Assembly: GCA_023055355.1 (NCBI GenBank)
Contig: JALJCS010000056.1
Location: forward strand, 124,001-188,000
DNA: 64,000 nt
Direction: 5' to 3'
Origin: Agelaius tricolor
Lineage: Eukaryota > Chordata > Aves > Passeriformes > Icteridae
A model generated the notes under the pieces. It was not told the DNA's origin, ran no database searches, and saw nothing but the letters and a program-made list of their open reading frames with translations. This document shows positions 41,701 to 53,740 of the stretch, piece after piece; position 1 is the stretch's first letter; the number at the start of each line of letters is the position of its first letter. The position numbers were made by a program, and so were the translations under genes.

Positions 41701-44280
41701 TAACAAAGGCTGTTAATGGACATATCACACTGAAACTCACATGGACATTCAATACACCCATCTGGGTCAGCCAGTGGCCCTTACCAGAAGAGAAACTTGC
41801 TGCATTAGAGCAGTTGCTACAGGAACAGTTAAACAAAGGTCACCTAACTCCAACTATCAGCCCCTGGAACACTCCAGTTTTTGTAATCAAAAAGCCACAC
41901 AGTGGGAAGTGGACATTATTGCAGGATCTCAAAAAAGTTAACAAAGTGATTCAAGAAATGGGTTCTTTACAACCAGATTTACCTTCTCCTGTTATGATTC
42001 CAATGGATTGGAAGTTAACTGTTATTGATTTAAAAGACTGGTTTTTCAATATTCCTTTGCATCCAGATGCCGCACCAAGATTTGCCTTTTCCATCCCATC
42101 CATAAATCAGAAGGCTCCATTAAAAAGATATCATTGGCTTTCTCTTCCACAAGGCATGCGAAATTCTCCCAGTATATGCCAGTGGTATGTAGCAAAAGTA
42201 CTTTCCTCAATTCATGCACAATACCCAAATTCTCTCATCTTGCATTATATGGATGATATTTTAGTAGCAGCAAAGGACCAAGCATCAATGCAGGAGACAA
42301 CAGATCAGGTCATCTCAGCAGTGGAGAAAGCAGGACTCACAGTAGCGAAGGAAAAAATACAGGCACTTCCTCCCTGGAAATATTTAGGATACAGGATCAC
42401 AGAACAAACTGTAACTCCACAACCACTACAACTAAGGACAAATCCAAAAACACTGAATGAAGTGCAGCAGCTAGGAGGGACTCTGAACTGGCTTCGTCCA
42501 CTACTAGGCATTTCAAATCAGGACTTAGCCCCTCTGGCAGATCTATTGAAGGGATTCACTGCTTTAAACTCACCACGAGAATTCAACAAAGAAGCCCAAA
42601 ATGCTTTAGATAAAGTGATGACAGCCATCCAGTCACGCCAGGCCCATTGGGATAATCCTAACTTGTCTTTTTTGTTTGCAGTTTTAGGAGAGAATCCACA
42701 GATTCATGGTCTAATATTCCAGTGGGATCTAGAGAAGAAGGATCATCTGATAATCTTAGAGTGGGTTTTCCTATCATGTCAGCTGGGTAAAACTATAACG
42801 ACTTGCCCTGAAATTATATCCAATTGATTGTCAAGGCTAGATCCTGAATGTTTTCCCTTGCAGGAAAGGATTTTGCAGAAATCTTTCTGCCCGTCACATC
42901 CATCTATTTGGAATGGTTAATTCAAAATTCAGAGGTCATGCAATTTGCCCTAGAAAATTTTACAGGAAAAATTTCAGTCAATTGTCCCAAACATGAGCTA
43001 TTAAGTTCATCTTTAAAATTAATTCATAAGCCCTTAAGAAGTCATGCACCCCTAAATGCAATCACATTTTTTACAGACGGTTCTGGGAAGTCAAAAAAAA
43101 TCTGTGATTGCTTGGCAAAATCCAGAGACAAAAAAATGGTAATCAGATACTGAGGAAGTAGATGGTTCTTCACACATGATAGAGTTAACAGCAGTTGTGT
43201 GGGTCTTTTCAAAATTCACGTTTCCTTTTAATTTAGTAACGGATTCAATTTATGTTGCTGGTGTGGAGAGAGCAGAAGGGTCTCTGTTAAAAGAGGTTTC
43301 CAATAACCAGCTATTCGGTTTACTCAAAAAATTAATCTTTCTTCTTTCCATTTGATAGGAACCCTACTTTGTAATGCACATTCCTTCACATTCTTCACTT
43401 CCAGGTTTCTTAGCAGAAGGCAATTCCATGGCTGATTTGTTACCCATGCCAATCCAGCATACACTTCTTAATGTTATTGAACAAGCCAGAATGACCCATG
43501 CTTTCTATCATCAAAATGCACCCGCTCTAGTAAGAATGTTTAACATCTCTCAGAATCAGGCTAAAGCAATTGTTCAGTCATGTCCAGATTGCCAAAAATT
43601 GGCCATACCAGCAATAGCAACAGGAGTTAACCCTTGAGGCTTAAATAGCCTGAAGATATGGCAAACTGACATAATATCAGTCATTTGCATGGTTCGAACA
43701 TATACATATATCAATAGATACATTCTCAGGAGCAATTTTTGCTTCTGCACATCAAGGAGAAAAAAGTAGAGATGTAATTAAACATTTCTTACAAGCATTT
43801 GCATCCCTAAGTATTCCTCAAGAAGTCAAAACGGACAACGGACCAGCCTACGTTTCTAACAAACTGTAGGAGTTTTTCAAAACCTGGGGTATCAAACATA
43901 CCACAGGTATTCCACATTCTTCCACAGGCCAATCTACTGTAGAAAGAGCACACAGATCACTGAAAATGATCATTGAAAGGCAAAAGGGAGGGACAGAAGT
44001 GCTTTCTACAATAGAGAGGCTGAATAAAGCTGTATATGTTTTTAACTTCTTAAATAATTCTTTTATGGAGCAGGTACCACTGATTTTCAGACATTTCAGC
44101 AATACCAGTCAAGCAAAGCTCAAGGAAAGGCCACCAGTCTTCATCAAGGATCCAGAGACAGGACAAATTTCAGGACCCTATCCTCTTGTGACTTGGGGGA
44201 GGGGGTTTGGGTGCATTTCAACAAATGCAGGTCTTTGATGGGTCCCTGCAAAGAATGTCAAGCCACAGGTACAGCTCATC
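41697..44280 (+). pseudogene. pol: P3 pol (RT-RNase H-integrase)
   Basis: RT and connection are open to TGA 42825-42827, with VIDLKDWFFNIPLHPD (Trp for Cys after the catalytic Asp) and YMDDIL. RNase H then breaks into frames: FFTDGSGKS near 43070, LVTDSIYVAG near 43238, MHIPSHSSLPGF near 43375. Integrase pieces include the finger (FYHQNAPALV, CPDC), a KTDNGPAY segment near 43830 and a final GPYPLVTWGRGFGC. At least four frameshifts and several stops, concentrated after RT. Confidence 0.82.
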
Positions 44281-44390
44281 CGAGAGCAGCAGATGACACT
44301 GGAAGAAGAATGCACAAACAACTGAGCAACAGCTGGAAGCAGAGACTGTTTTCTAAATTTGCACTAGTTAAAATTGTTTAAAAAATAGCT

Positions 44391-45074
44391 TTGCACTGAA
44401 AAAGTTCTATAAGTTATTGTTGTTGTGTCAAAAAGTTATTAACCTACCTCTATGTTCAAATCATATATAGCCAGAAATTTGAGGCTTGCCTGGGAAAACA
44501 CTTCATCAAAGTTAAGACAGAAGATTAGGACCAAATTTAAAAATTATTAGCATAAATACAAATTGTCAACAAGGGTGAGACTTTTTTCAGTTCATGTTCC
44601 TTTCTCCTCTTTCCTTTTTAGATGTATAGAAAGGGTGAGATATAGAAATGTGCCCCCTGTTGACAGAATGACTAAATTATCCTTTGTCCCCTTAAAAAGT
44701 AAATAAGCCCAGAAGTTTCTCTCCTTAATTAGGTAAAAAGGCATCTCATAGGACCTGGGGGACTTCACCTCAAACTTAAGGATAGCTAATTGGACAGGAG
44801 CCAAAAAGTCCCGCCTGAGCAATTTACTAGAAAAAGAAGAGAACAAAGAAACTAATCGCTTTTCTGAGGTGTTTTACCAGGGGCAGGAGGGTTTCTTGCC
44901 CTGGATTGGTTTTTCTCTGCAAAGAGTTTGTTATTTTGCCTTTTATTAAAACCTTTTTGTTTCTAACACTACCACAGAAGCCATCCTGCTGATTTTATGC
45001 CTTCTAAGACAGCTGAGCTATCTTGGGTGTGAAACAGATCTCCAAGAGCTTATGAGACCTGGCTTGAGGAGACT
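44391..45074 (+). mobile_element. ERVL-type LTR and AT-rich flank
   Basis: The 3' half has AGTTTGTTATTTTGCC, TTTTATTAAAACC (poly(A) signal) and CTAACACTACCACAG, an avian ERVL LTR end as I know it. The start may be near 44622. 44391-44620 is AT-rich with nothing recognised; no env of P3 is seen. Confidence 0.45.
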
Positions 45075-45342
45075 CATATTTCATGAGTCCTCAGCAAACA
45101 GCCCCGAGTTTATTATGGCTGTCCTTTTTATAGGGGCTTTGGATTTCCCAGGCTCAGATAGCTGATTGGGTGAGACTTCTCTCTGCCCAACTCTCTGGCC
45201 AGTGGCGTATCTGCATCTAAGCAAGAACAGGATTGGCTGAGGTCTTTGCTTGAGTTTGAATCCAACCTATCCCCGCCTTATTGGGGGATGTGTTTTCTTC
45301 TAGGTTGGTTGAGTTTAGGGGGTAGCTCCAGATCAGCTGCAA
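45075..45342 (-). mobile_element. LTR-D-related, minus, truncated
   Basis: CAGCAAACAGCCCCGAG then TTTATT near 45110 matches the U5/poly(A) part of LTR-D at 15325. The far end stops at GCAA where LTR-Q begins. Confidence 0.55.
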
Positions 45343-45913
45343 TGTGACAAATAGTGTAATGAATATAATATCTATGTATAACTTATAGAAATAGTGGCAT
45401 GATGAATTTATTATACTGCAGACCTTAGCAAAACATAAGATGTTTAAAGGCTTTTGTGTAACTAACAGAACAGTATAAAGCAATCCACTGACTGACCTCT
45501 CCAAGTGATAAGATAGCAGTGACACAAACCAGAGCACTGGAGAAGACTTGGAGAAGAGCTTGTTAACTCCTCTTATCAGAGAAGTGTTAAACAAAGGGGA
45601 TGAAACCATGGGAAGGAATAAAATATATTGACTATCTACAGGATGTCATGCATATAAGTCAGGATGTAAAGCCAAAACAAAAAGGAGTCCCTGCAACATC
45701 AAAAGCTCTCAAGAATGTTTGAATAATGTATAAGCTAATGAATATGCATGTAACCCCAGCAATGTAATTGTATATAGAGAACATGATTTTAAGCTACCTC
45801 TGTGCTCTTTGGCCATTCGCCAAAAGCACCCCAGTGCTGGATTACTTGTTTGTCCTTCTTTTATCCTTTATTAAACTTTTAAAAATTCTAAAGAGTGAAC
45901 TCTGTTTTTCACA
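45343..45913 (+). mobile_element. LTR-Q, class I-type LTR
   Basis: 571 bp, TGTGACAAATAG to GTTTTTCACA. Poly(A) ATTAAA near 45871. Its end resembles LTR-C and LTR-I ends (AAAGAGTGAA, TTTTTCACA). No target duplication found. R5 pol text follows after about 230 bp, so it may be the 5' LTR of a deleted provirus. Confidence 0.6.
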
Positions 45914-47909
45914 CGTGGTAATGTTGAACATGTGAATGGAGCCCTCAAAAAAACCCACAAAACTGTATTCATCCCATGTAGGGGTGGGCATTTTGCATGC
46001 ATTTTCTATATCTGCCCCTGGAGGCCTCCAATAAAACCAACCTTTACATTACCTCCTACAGCAATGTTATCTCAAAAGTGTGTTGTTTCATTTTTAGGTT
46101 CTTTAAGGCATCACCCCAACCTACGACTGCCTGAGATTTAAGAGCATTCTTGGGTATGGCTGGATGATGCAGATTTTGGGTCTCGAATTATGGATTTTTG
46201 GTCAAACCATTCTATGAGCTTTTAAAGGAGGCCCCAGAAGGACCTTTGATTTGGACTCCTGAGAGTGAGCATGCATTCCATAACTTAAAGATAGCCCTGA
46301 TGTCCCCACCTGCCTTAGGACTCCCAGACTTAACAAAGCCCTTTGAGCTTTTTATGCAAGAACAACAGCACCTAGCCCTCAGAGTTTTCGCTCAGAAGGT
46401 AGGACACTTCAAGAGGCCTGTAGGGTACTTTTCAAAACAACTTGACAAGGTCAGCCAAGGATGACTCAGATGCCTGCAAGTCATAGCAGTGACTGTTTTC
46501 CTCATACAAGAGGCCAGGAAATTGAGACAAAAGATAGTAGTGTACACTTTGCATGCCATAATTATTGTATTAGGCCAAAAAGGTGGGCATTGGCTTTCCC
46601 CGAGCTGCATGCTGAAATATCAGTCTGTTCTACTGGAGCAAGAAGATGTGGAGTTAAAAGTAACCATATTGGTAAATCCAGCCCAATTTCTGAATACACC
46701 AATGCAAGGAGAAGAGCATCTAACCCATGATTGATTGCTTACAGACAATTGAGCAAGTTTATGCAAGCCAACCAGACCTACAAGACGCACCCACTGAAGA
46801 TCCAGAGATAGAGTTCTTTACAGACAGAAGTAGCTTTGTGAAAGATTGTAAATGAAAAGCTGACTATGCAGTAAAGCCAATTAAGATAATAGAAGCAGCA
46901 CTGCTGCCCATGTACACCTCAGCTCAAAGGGAAGAACTCGTGCTGTGAAGAGTCCTGGAATTGGCACCAGGAAAAAGAGTAAACATATCGTGTGGAAAAT
47001 CACATTATGAAAGTCAGAATTCATAAAGGAGGCAGAAGAGTCCTGCAACTTTATTCAAATAAAGGGAGAGAGTCCACTGGGGCATACCCCTGTGGGGTTT
47101 CTCTCTTGAGGTTTCAGAGGATGCCGCCTCCTTTTATCCTAAACTCCCAGCTGCATGTTGCCCTCTTCCTTTCCCCAGTAGTTGAGGTACTAGGAAGGTA
47201 CAGCCTTCCCGAACCACCTACTTCATATTCCCCCCTTGAACATGTCATTTTTCTCCAAAGTTCAGAAGTTCAGGCTATCTGGGTTCTGCAATAGACTTTG
47301 TGTAGACCCATTTGTCCTATTATCCTAAAGTTCAGGAGTTCAAACTGTCTGGATTCTGTAAGAAACTTGGCTACCTTGAGGCTGGTAGAGACATTAAGAC
47401 CTGTTTCAGAGACATTAACACCAATTTCTCCAGAAGAACCTTACCCATCCAGTTGTTTGTAAAGACATTAGCACCCATCTTTCATATCAATATGTACTGA
47501 CTCAAAATATGCTTTTAGCATTGTTCATGCCCACAGAGCTATATAGGCAGAAAGAGATCTATTATTAGCACAGGGATCTCCCATTAAATATAAACAAGAA
47601 ATATTGTCCCTCCTTGATGCTGTCCAACTATCCAAAGAAGTGACCGTTCTACACTGCAAGGCACACCAGCGTGAGGATTCCCAAATTCATGTAGGCAATA
47701 GACTTGCAGAATGATGCCTTAAGTTTTAGCTTCTATATTTTTCAGATCAGTACTACTTTAGTGTATAACTCTAAAACTCTGCAGCCTGTCAGCTACTGTT
47801 CTCCCATTTTATTCAGACAAAACAATTTCTCTCTAGGCCTGAAACTCAAGGACACCTTACTGTCTCAGGCCCTGAAAAATGTAAACAACAGTGAATTGGG
47901 GGGGGGGGG
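45914..47909 (+). pseudogene. pol: R5, class I pol fragment (connection to RNase H)
   Basis: After 230 bp of unassigned text, the connection is readable: MVKPFYELLKEAPEGP, LKIALMSPPALGLPDL, then a GQKGGHWLSPSCMLKYQ-like segment. RNase H begins with EFFTDRSSF near 46810, is split by LTR-L (about 46993-47494), and resumes with TDSKYAF-like text (47503) and LHCKAHQRED (47660). It is closely parallel to P5 connection. P4 has inserted into the sequence just after it. Confidence 0.7.
46993..47494 (-). mobile_element. LTR-L, minus, uninterrupted copy
   Basis: It carries the blocks of the 8.4-10.2 kb copy without the CR1. Reverse-strand AATAAAGTTGCAGG near 47053. CATATC occurs near both edges (46985-46990 and 47489-47494) and may be the target duplication. 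R5 RNase H continues on either side. Confidence 0.7.
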
Positions 47910-47915
47910 GGGGGG

Positions 47916-48537
47916 GGTGGGATCTCAGCACATCGTTCCCGATGTCCAGAGATGCCAGGAGAACCCTTGGGGGGGTCTCGAAAATCCTGGAATGTTGCCA
48001 AGAGTGTTTGGTGGCTTGATTTTGATCCATCCACAGAAGTAACAAGAGTTTGAGGACATGAGAATCACTTTAGAGTGAAGGGTGTAAAAGGGACACATTT
48101 AGAGGGTGAAATATAAACTTTAAGGTTTTTGGTACAGGGGGGTTATGGAGACAAGATGGAGGGATCAGGGCATGTCTCGTCCTTCTTCTTTCTTCTTCTT
48201 GTCCTCCATCTCCTGTGGTGATGTTGGCACTTGGGGATTGGTTTATGGTGAAGGTGCACTTGCTAACATGGGTGAAAAGTATTGGAAAATAAAGGTAAAT
48301 ATTATGTACGTAGATTTTAGTATAAAAAGACATGACCGCCCCGTGGGTGGTCAGAGAGTGCCTGTGACTGCTTGCAGATCAGACCTCTGTTGGGCAGACA
48401 GAAAATTTTGTAGATAAGAAATAATAAACAATCTGAAGACCGAAAAGCTGAAGAGTCCAGACTCATCCTTTGAATCACGTGCCACCCAAGAACCACTCTA
48501 CCCGTGTCGGGGCAGAGACAGACAGCCGAACCCGACA
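47916..48537 (+). mobile_element. P4 5' LTR
   Basis: Preceded by a 20-base G run, which hides the first base (G instead of T). TATA box GTATAAAAAG near 48320, AATAAA near 48424, end CCGACA. The primer site follows directly. Confidence 0.9.
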
Positions 48538-48539
48538 TT

Positions 48540-48557
48540 TGGCATCCCTGGGTGGGC
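48540..48557 (+). other. P4 primer binding site, tRNA-Asn
   Basis: TGGCATCCCTGGGTGGGC matches the tRNA-Asn primer site TGGCGTCCCTGGGTGGGC at 17 of 18 positions. The one difference is a transition at a CpG. Confidence 0.8.
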
Positions 48558-48976
48558 ACCCGGTGGGCACCCGGTGGGCACCCAGTGGGCATCCGGGGGA
48601 CTGCTCGGCAGCGACCGGCGATCCAGCAGCATCCGGCAGCACTCGCTGAGCCACGGTGAGCTCTGCTGTGCACCTCTTGCACAGGGTCAGCCTTGAAGCA
48701 CCGAGTGGGCAGCTCCCGAGCTGGACTCATTCCCAGGAGAGCACTGATAACTCCTCGGGAAAACAGCCAGAAAGCAGCCAGGAGAATCTGAAGACGCAGC
48801 AGCCACAGAGAACATCGCACTCCACTTCGGCCGAAGAAAGTTCGTAGCAGGACAGCCCGAATCGGAATCGGAAAGGCGCCTCCGAATTCATCTCCTGTGA
48901 CCTGCAGGCCAGAGACCAGGAGCCTTCGGACTGCTCTGACGACAGAAATTCGGTGAGAAGGTCAAGAATTAAGAAC
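48558..48976 (+). other. P4 leader
   Basis: About 420 bp with a short direct repeat (GGTGGGCACCC three times, 48552-48585). Two splice-donor-like sites occur: ACGGTGAGC near 48654 and TCGGTGAGA near 48951. One probably serves env mRNA. No ORF of note. Confidence 0.5.
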
Positions 48977-51846
48977 ATGGGGGGTACACTTTCCCAGGAA
49001 CAAATAGAAATTCTGTCCGACCTACAGGGCGTGGCAGGCACACACACTAAGGGGATCCCAAAGAAAAAGCTTAGAGAATTATTGCTGTGGGTGCGGTGTA
49101 ATTACCCGTACTCAGAAACAAGGTTGTTATTTGAAGTAGGCTTTTGGCAAGAAGTTAACAGACACCTATATTTTCTAGCCATCAATGAGGATAAGACAGC
49201 CTTGAAATTGCTGTCTTCAGCAAGAATTATGTTAGAGGCGACCTCAACTCAATTTAGAGGGTCAGCCAGGCAACAACTTGTTGTGAGTCCCACAAGGGCA
49301 GAGGGAGCAGAGCAAGGCTCAAAGCAGAGATTGGCTCTGATCTCAATTGGTCCGGGGGAAAAGGTGCCCAAGAAAAGGGGACAAGGAGAAATGTCATTGC
49401 CTTCAATCCCACCATCCCGAAGACCCAAGGGAACCCTAAAGCACCCTGAGACCCCAGAGAGTGCAGGGGCTTCAGGCTCCGACTCAGACACAGATGATAC
49501 CATTCCACTCCCTGATGAAATGAGGTTTTCTCCCAGCGATATCGAGGAGACAGGTCACTCTTCAGGAGTGTACCATCCCGATTCACAGGAATCAGAGGGG
49601 GAGGAGGTGGAAAAAGTGGCGGAGTCGGGGAGGGGGGTTCAAAGGGAACAAGCGAGGAGGGGGGATGCGCTCTCTCGCGGCAGGCGCGGCGGCGGCAGCG
49701 GCCGGCGGGGGGGGCTTGGAGGCGAGGGGAGACACGGGTTCTGGTGTGGCTTTTGCTAGCGCAACGCTGAAAGCGGCGGCAGCCTCATCTGGCGCGGTGC
49801 CAAAAGCACGTGTGTCGAGCAAGGCTCGGGGAACGGCCCGGGAGGGCTCTCAAGCAGACGTGGCAGCGTCAGACACGGGCAGCAAGGGCGGAGCAGCTGC
49901 AGAGCTCCGGCGAGCTACCGTGGGGGGACGCAGGAGACGCGTGGTGGTGACGTCAGACCCGGAAATCTGGACCCGGAGATCGGCTCGAAATGCGGCACGA
50001 AAGGGGACACCCGCGGGGGGGGAGCCTGCGTGCTTCGGCGGGGGGTGTGGATACAGCGTCAGAGGAGGAGGAGAGAGGGACAGGAACAGACAATAGGGAG
50101 GAGACTTCGGAGGTGGAGCGGGACGGAGACAGTGACGTCAGTACAGGGGAGGCAGGGGGCGTCCCCGAAGGCACGCATGCACAGGAAGTGCCGGCGGAGC
50201 GAGGTTGGGGGCGGGTCCGATCCTCTGTGACGTCTGGGGCAAAGAGGAGTGGCCAGGCTCGGGGTTCGACATCCCGGGGCTCCACCCCCTCTCCGGGCCC
50301 GATGCCTTTAGCCTCAAACCCTATGGTTCAAACCCCTTCCACTCAAAAGAAATGTTCAAGTATTCAATCCTCAATGCCAGCTCAGTTAACAGCCATGCAA
50401 ACTCGGTCTCAAACACGATTGCGAGCGTTGCAGTCTGCGGAACAGGAACCGATCGAGTTCGTGTCGTCATCAAGGTTGTCCAGGCAGGCGACAGCGCCAC
50501 CTCGTGGAGGGACGACCACATTGCAGGACACGTCGGACCTGCTCGACAGCGCCACCACATCACCTGCTGGCCAAACTGCAACAATGCAGCAATTTTTTCC
50601 AACAATTTATAAAAAGAAAGCCACATCAAAGAAAATAAAAACAACAACAACAACACAACAAAAGGATAATATTCCATCAACTTCAGGATTATACGAAGTT
50701 GAAGACAGTTCAGATGAAACACAGCCTCAAGGAGAAGAAATGATACACATTACAGCAAGAGAGGGAATTCCAGCATGGATGCTTTCAGCAGCGGAAGCAG
50801 CAAGGAATCTTCTGCAGTCTTTTGATGCAGCAAAAAGAACACGTTCAAGAGAGCCTCAAGTTACTTTTCCAGATTTAGGAGCAAGACTGAAGACCTCGAG
50901 TCAAAGAACATGGAGCGAAGGATCACCAAGAGCCTCCACGATTCCATTGTGCAGGCAATGGCCAATGGAGTTTCCAGAGGAGGAAGAAGAACAACCAATA
51001 GAACCAATAGACTGGAAGGAAATTAGAAATGAATTATCAAAAGAAAAGGGTTTGATCAGAGGATCAGGAGAGATAATAATGCCAGTGACATATGATGCAC
51101 AAGGTCAAAATCCAAGGTGGGAAAGGCTGGGTCATGAAGTGATCAAAGACTTATCAAAGGCCATTCAAAACAATGGTCTGAATTCGCAGTTCTTCAAATA
51201 GCTCCTGAAGGGGACATTCAATACGTATGATTTCACGCCATTCGACATTCGATGTCTTGTGTCGATGATTCTCACTGACACACAAAGTCTTATCTGGGAC
51301 AGAAGATGGAGAAGATATCTCACAGAGTTGAGAGCCAGCTATCAAGGTGGGCCAAACGCAAACCTCACAGAAGCACAGTTGGCAGGAGATCCTCCAGATG
51401 ACAATCCAGTGGAGCAAGCAGCACGGCTTCCACGACGGGTGCTGAATGACATCAAAGAAGCAGCACGCAAAGCGATCTTGCAGATTGCTCCGGCGGGAGT
51501 TCTGGACGTCCCATTCTCATGCGTCAGGCAAGGTCCCACAGAACCATTCTCATCTTTCATAGATCGACTCTCGCAAGCTGTGGATCGACAGGTGACGATT
51601 GACGAGGCGAAGCAACCTCTCATGGAAAGTCTAGCTTTCGGCAATGCCAACCCGGATTGTCAACGGGTCATCAGCGCAATGCCAGGACGGCCATCCTTGG
51701 CAGAGATGGTGGAGGCATGCAGCAGAGTGGGAACACCTCAGCACGTCGCGTCGATCGTGAGGGATGAGCTGAGAGGAGAAAGGGGAAATCAACTGGATGA
51801 GGTCGATTTTGGGAATCACAAACAGCGACATTCCAGCGTTGCTTGA
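48977..51846 (+). pseudogene. gag: P4 gag (matrix to capsid)
   Basis: ATG 48977 gives an MGG N-terminus, fit for myristoylation, then matrix with KKLRELLLWVRCNYPYSE and EVGFWQEVNRHLYFLAI. A long Ser/Glu/Gly/Arg-rich linker passes through two frameshifts (overlaps 49665-49757 and 49990-50096), where G runs and GGC repeats are common. Capsid is in the third frame with a TAG at 51199-51201; it reads FNTYDFTPFDI, then PFSSFIDRLSQAVDRQ (major homology region) and ends near 51800. Nucleocapsid is missing. The linker is CpG-rich, in keeping with youth. Confidence 0.85.
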
Positions 51847-51860
51847 TCTCTTGAGAGGAG
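51795..51860 (+). other. P4 deletion junction, capsid to RT connection
   Basis: Capsid C-terminal text (VASIVRDELRGERGN) gives way within about 20 codons to the connection motif LGITNSDIPALLDLLRG, in a new frame. In P3 the corresponding points are roughly 2.3 kb apart once its two solo LTRs are set aside; nucleocapsid, dUTPase/protease and RT fingers-palm are absent here. The exact break cannot be fixed by eye. Confidence 0.75.
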
Positions 51861-53692
51861 ATGCAGACATTTGATCTCCCAGGACGCTCACAAAGGAAGC
51901 AAAGAAGGAGTTGGAAAAAGTTACAGATGCCATTCAGAAGAGACAGGCACATCGATTCGTTGAATCGTTGCCTTTCCAGTTAGCAGTGTTGGGAAAGAAA
52001 GCACAATTCCATGTTTTAATTTTCCAATGGGATGCATCTCAGAGAGATCCTTTGATAATCATAGAGTGGATTTTCTTACCATATAGGCCTTCAAAGACAA
52101 TTCTGACAGATTTGGAGATGGCAGCACAGATCGTCATAAAGGGGAGAACAAGATTGCTGACAATGGCGGGACGAGAATTTTCAGAGATTTATCTGCCTTT
52201 GAAGAAAGATTATTTCGATTGGGCGATGCAGAAATCAAAATATTTGTTAATTGCATTGTTAGCTTTTCCAGGAGCTTGCACCATCAACTTTCCACAACAT
52301 AGAATGTTGCAGTCACAAATATGCTACAGAGCAAAGCCAAAAATAAGTGAAGAACCTCTGGACGGGATCACAGTGTTCACTGACGGATGAGGAAAGACAC
52401 ACAAGTGAGTCATCACGTGGATGAACTCAACGACAGGGGAATGGGAATCAAACGTGAAGACGGTTCAAGGCTCTCCACAAATTGTGGAATTGGCAGCTGT
52501 TGTCCGAGCATTTCAGTTGTTCCAACAACCGCTCAATTTGGTCACGGACTCTGCATATGCTGCAGGTGTGGTCAAACGATTGGAAGGTTCACTCTTGAAA
52601 GAAGTCAGCAATGAAGTTTTATATTCCTATCTAGTGAGCATGAAAGCAGTGCTAGAAAGCAGGAAAGAAGAATATTTCATCACTCACATCAGAGCACACA
52701 CAACACTTCCAGGATTTCTAGCGGAAGGGAATGCTCAGGCAGACAGGTTGACAATGCCCATTTCACAAACACTTCTGGACATTTTTGAGCAAGCACGACT
52801 GAGTCATGCATTTTTTCATCAGAATGAGCAGGCGCTGATGGAATCCTTTCGTCTCACAAAAACTCAGGCGAGGGAAATCATTAGTGCTTGTCCAGATTGT
52901 CAACTCGTGCAACCACCTGCTTCGACAGGAGCAGTCAATCCACGAGGACTGCAAAGTCTTCAGCTGTGGCAAACAGATGTCACAAAATATCCATCATTTG
53001 GGAGACTCAAAAATGTTCATGTATCAGTAGATACATTTTCAGGGGCAGTCTTTGCTTCAGCACATGCAGGGGAAACAGCAGAACATGCTTGTCGACATTT
53101 TTTACAAGCGTTTGCATCATTAGGTGTGCCTCAAGAAATAAAAACAGATAATGGTCCAACATATACAGGCAGGGTGCTTGACAGATTCCTGAAAAGATGG
53201 GGTGTCAGACACACATTTGGCATTCCACATTCACCCACAGGTCAGGCAATCATTGAAAGAACACATCACACCCTGAAATCCCTTTTGGACAGGCAGAAAA
53301 GGGGGGAGCCAGAGGCGACACCACACATGAAGTTAAACAAAGCATTGTATGTGTTGAATTTTCTTAACAGTTCGTCTTCTGAACCCAATCCACCAATCGT
53401 GAGGCATTTTTCAAACAGCTCTCAGGCAAAACTAAGGGAGAATCCTTTGGTTTTGATCAGAAACCCAGAGACAGGACAAATAGAGGGTCCTTTCAAACTA
53501 ATCACTTGGGGCAAGGGTTTCGCTTGTGTTTCCACAGGGCGAGGGCTGAAGTGGGTGTCAGCGCTGCACGTGAAGCCATTTCGGACAAGAGAGCAAGAGA
53601 GCACGGATCCCAGAAGCAGAGAAACGAGCACGCAGACGGAGGAAGAAACTCAAGTTGTGAACAACGACTCAGAAGAGGGACCAAAAGAATAA
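51830..53692 (+). pseudogene. pol: P4 pol 3' half (connection, RNase H, integrase)
   Basis: The connection is readable from about 51810 with a TGA near 51872. From 51911 one frame runs to 53692 except for TGA at 52388-52390 and 52406-52408, both inside the RNase H FTDG motif. From 52421 it is open for 423 codons: the RNase H end (LVTDSAYAAG, THIRAHTTLPGFLAEGN), then a whole integrase with HHCC finger (SHAFFHQNEQ, CPDC), the triad in VSVDTFSGAV, IKTDNGPTY and AIIERTHH, the C-terminal GPFKLITWGKGFACV and an acidic tail. Integrase itself shows no break, although the enzyme could not be made from this deleted provirus in the usual way. Confidence 0.85.
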
Positions 53693-53740
53693 AAACTTTG
53701 GGGTTTTTTTTTTTTTTCCTTTGTGGCTCTGAGTGGGAGC

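Larger units (their letters stand above)
40446..41703 (+). pseudogene. pro: P3 pro (dUTPase-like plus protease), split by an LTR
   Basis: The dUTPase-like part reads SPGTRLDLSTAQPV at its start and PPCFLPKGLTIAQAFLLPE at its end, in the layout of betaretroviral dUTPase. Protease starts LIDTGADVTLIS and has a LAGIGG flap. An LTR enters near 41238. The C-terminal WGRDILSQWG resumes after it, and the domain ends at TAA 41701-41703. The frame is open from 40493 to the insertion. Confidence 0.78.
38951..44390 (+). mobile_element. Provirus P3 (beta-like, 5' end cut by LTR-I)
   Basis: Begins abruptly in capsid next to LTR-I. Order: capsid, solo LTR, nucleocapsid, dUTPase-like plus protease (split by another LTR), RT, RNase H, integrase. 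No env is recognised. The pol RT frame is long and open; RNase H and integrase carry many frameshifts. Confidence 0.85.

Noticed and set aside
44391..44620. P3 env
   Set aside because: No TM motif, signal peptide or open frame found after integrase.
49592..50285. Minus-strand ORFs in P4 gag
   Set aside because: Same composition effect in a GC-rich linker; the plus strand carries Gag.
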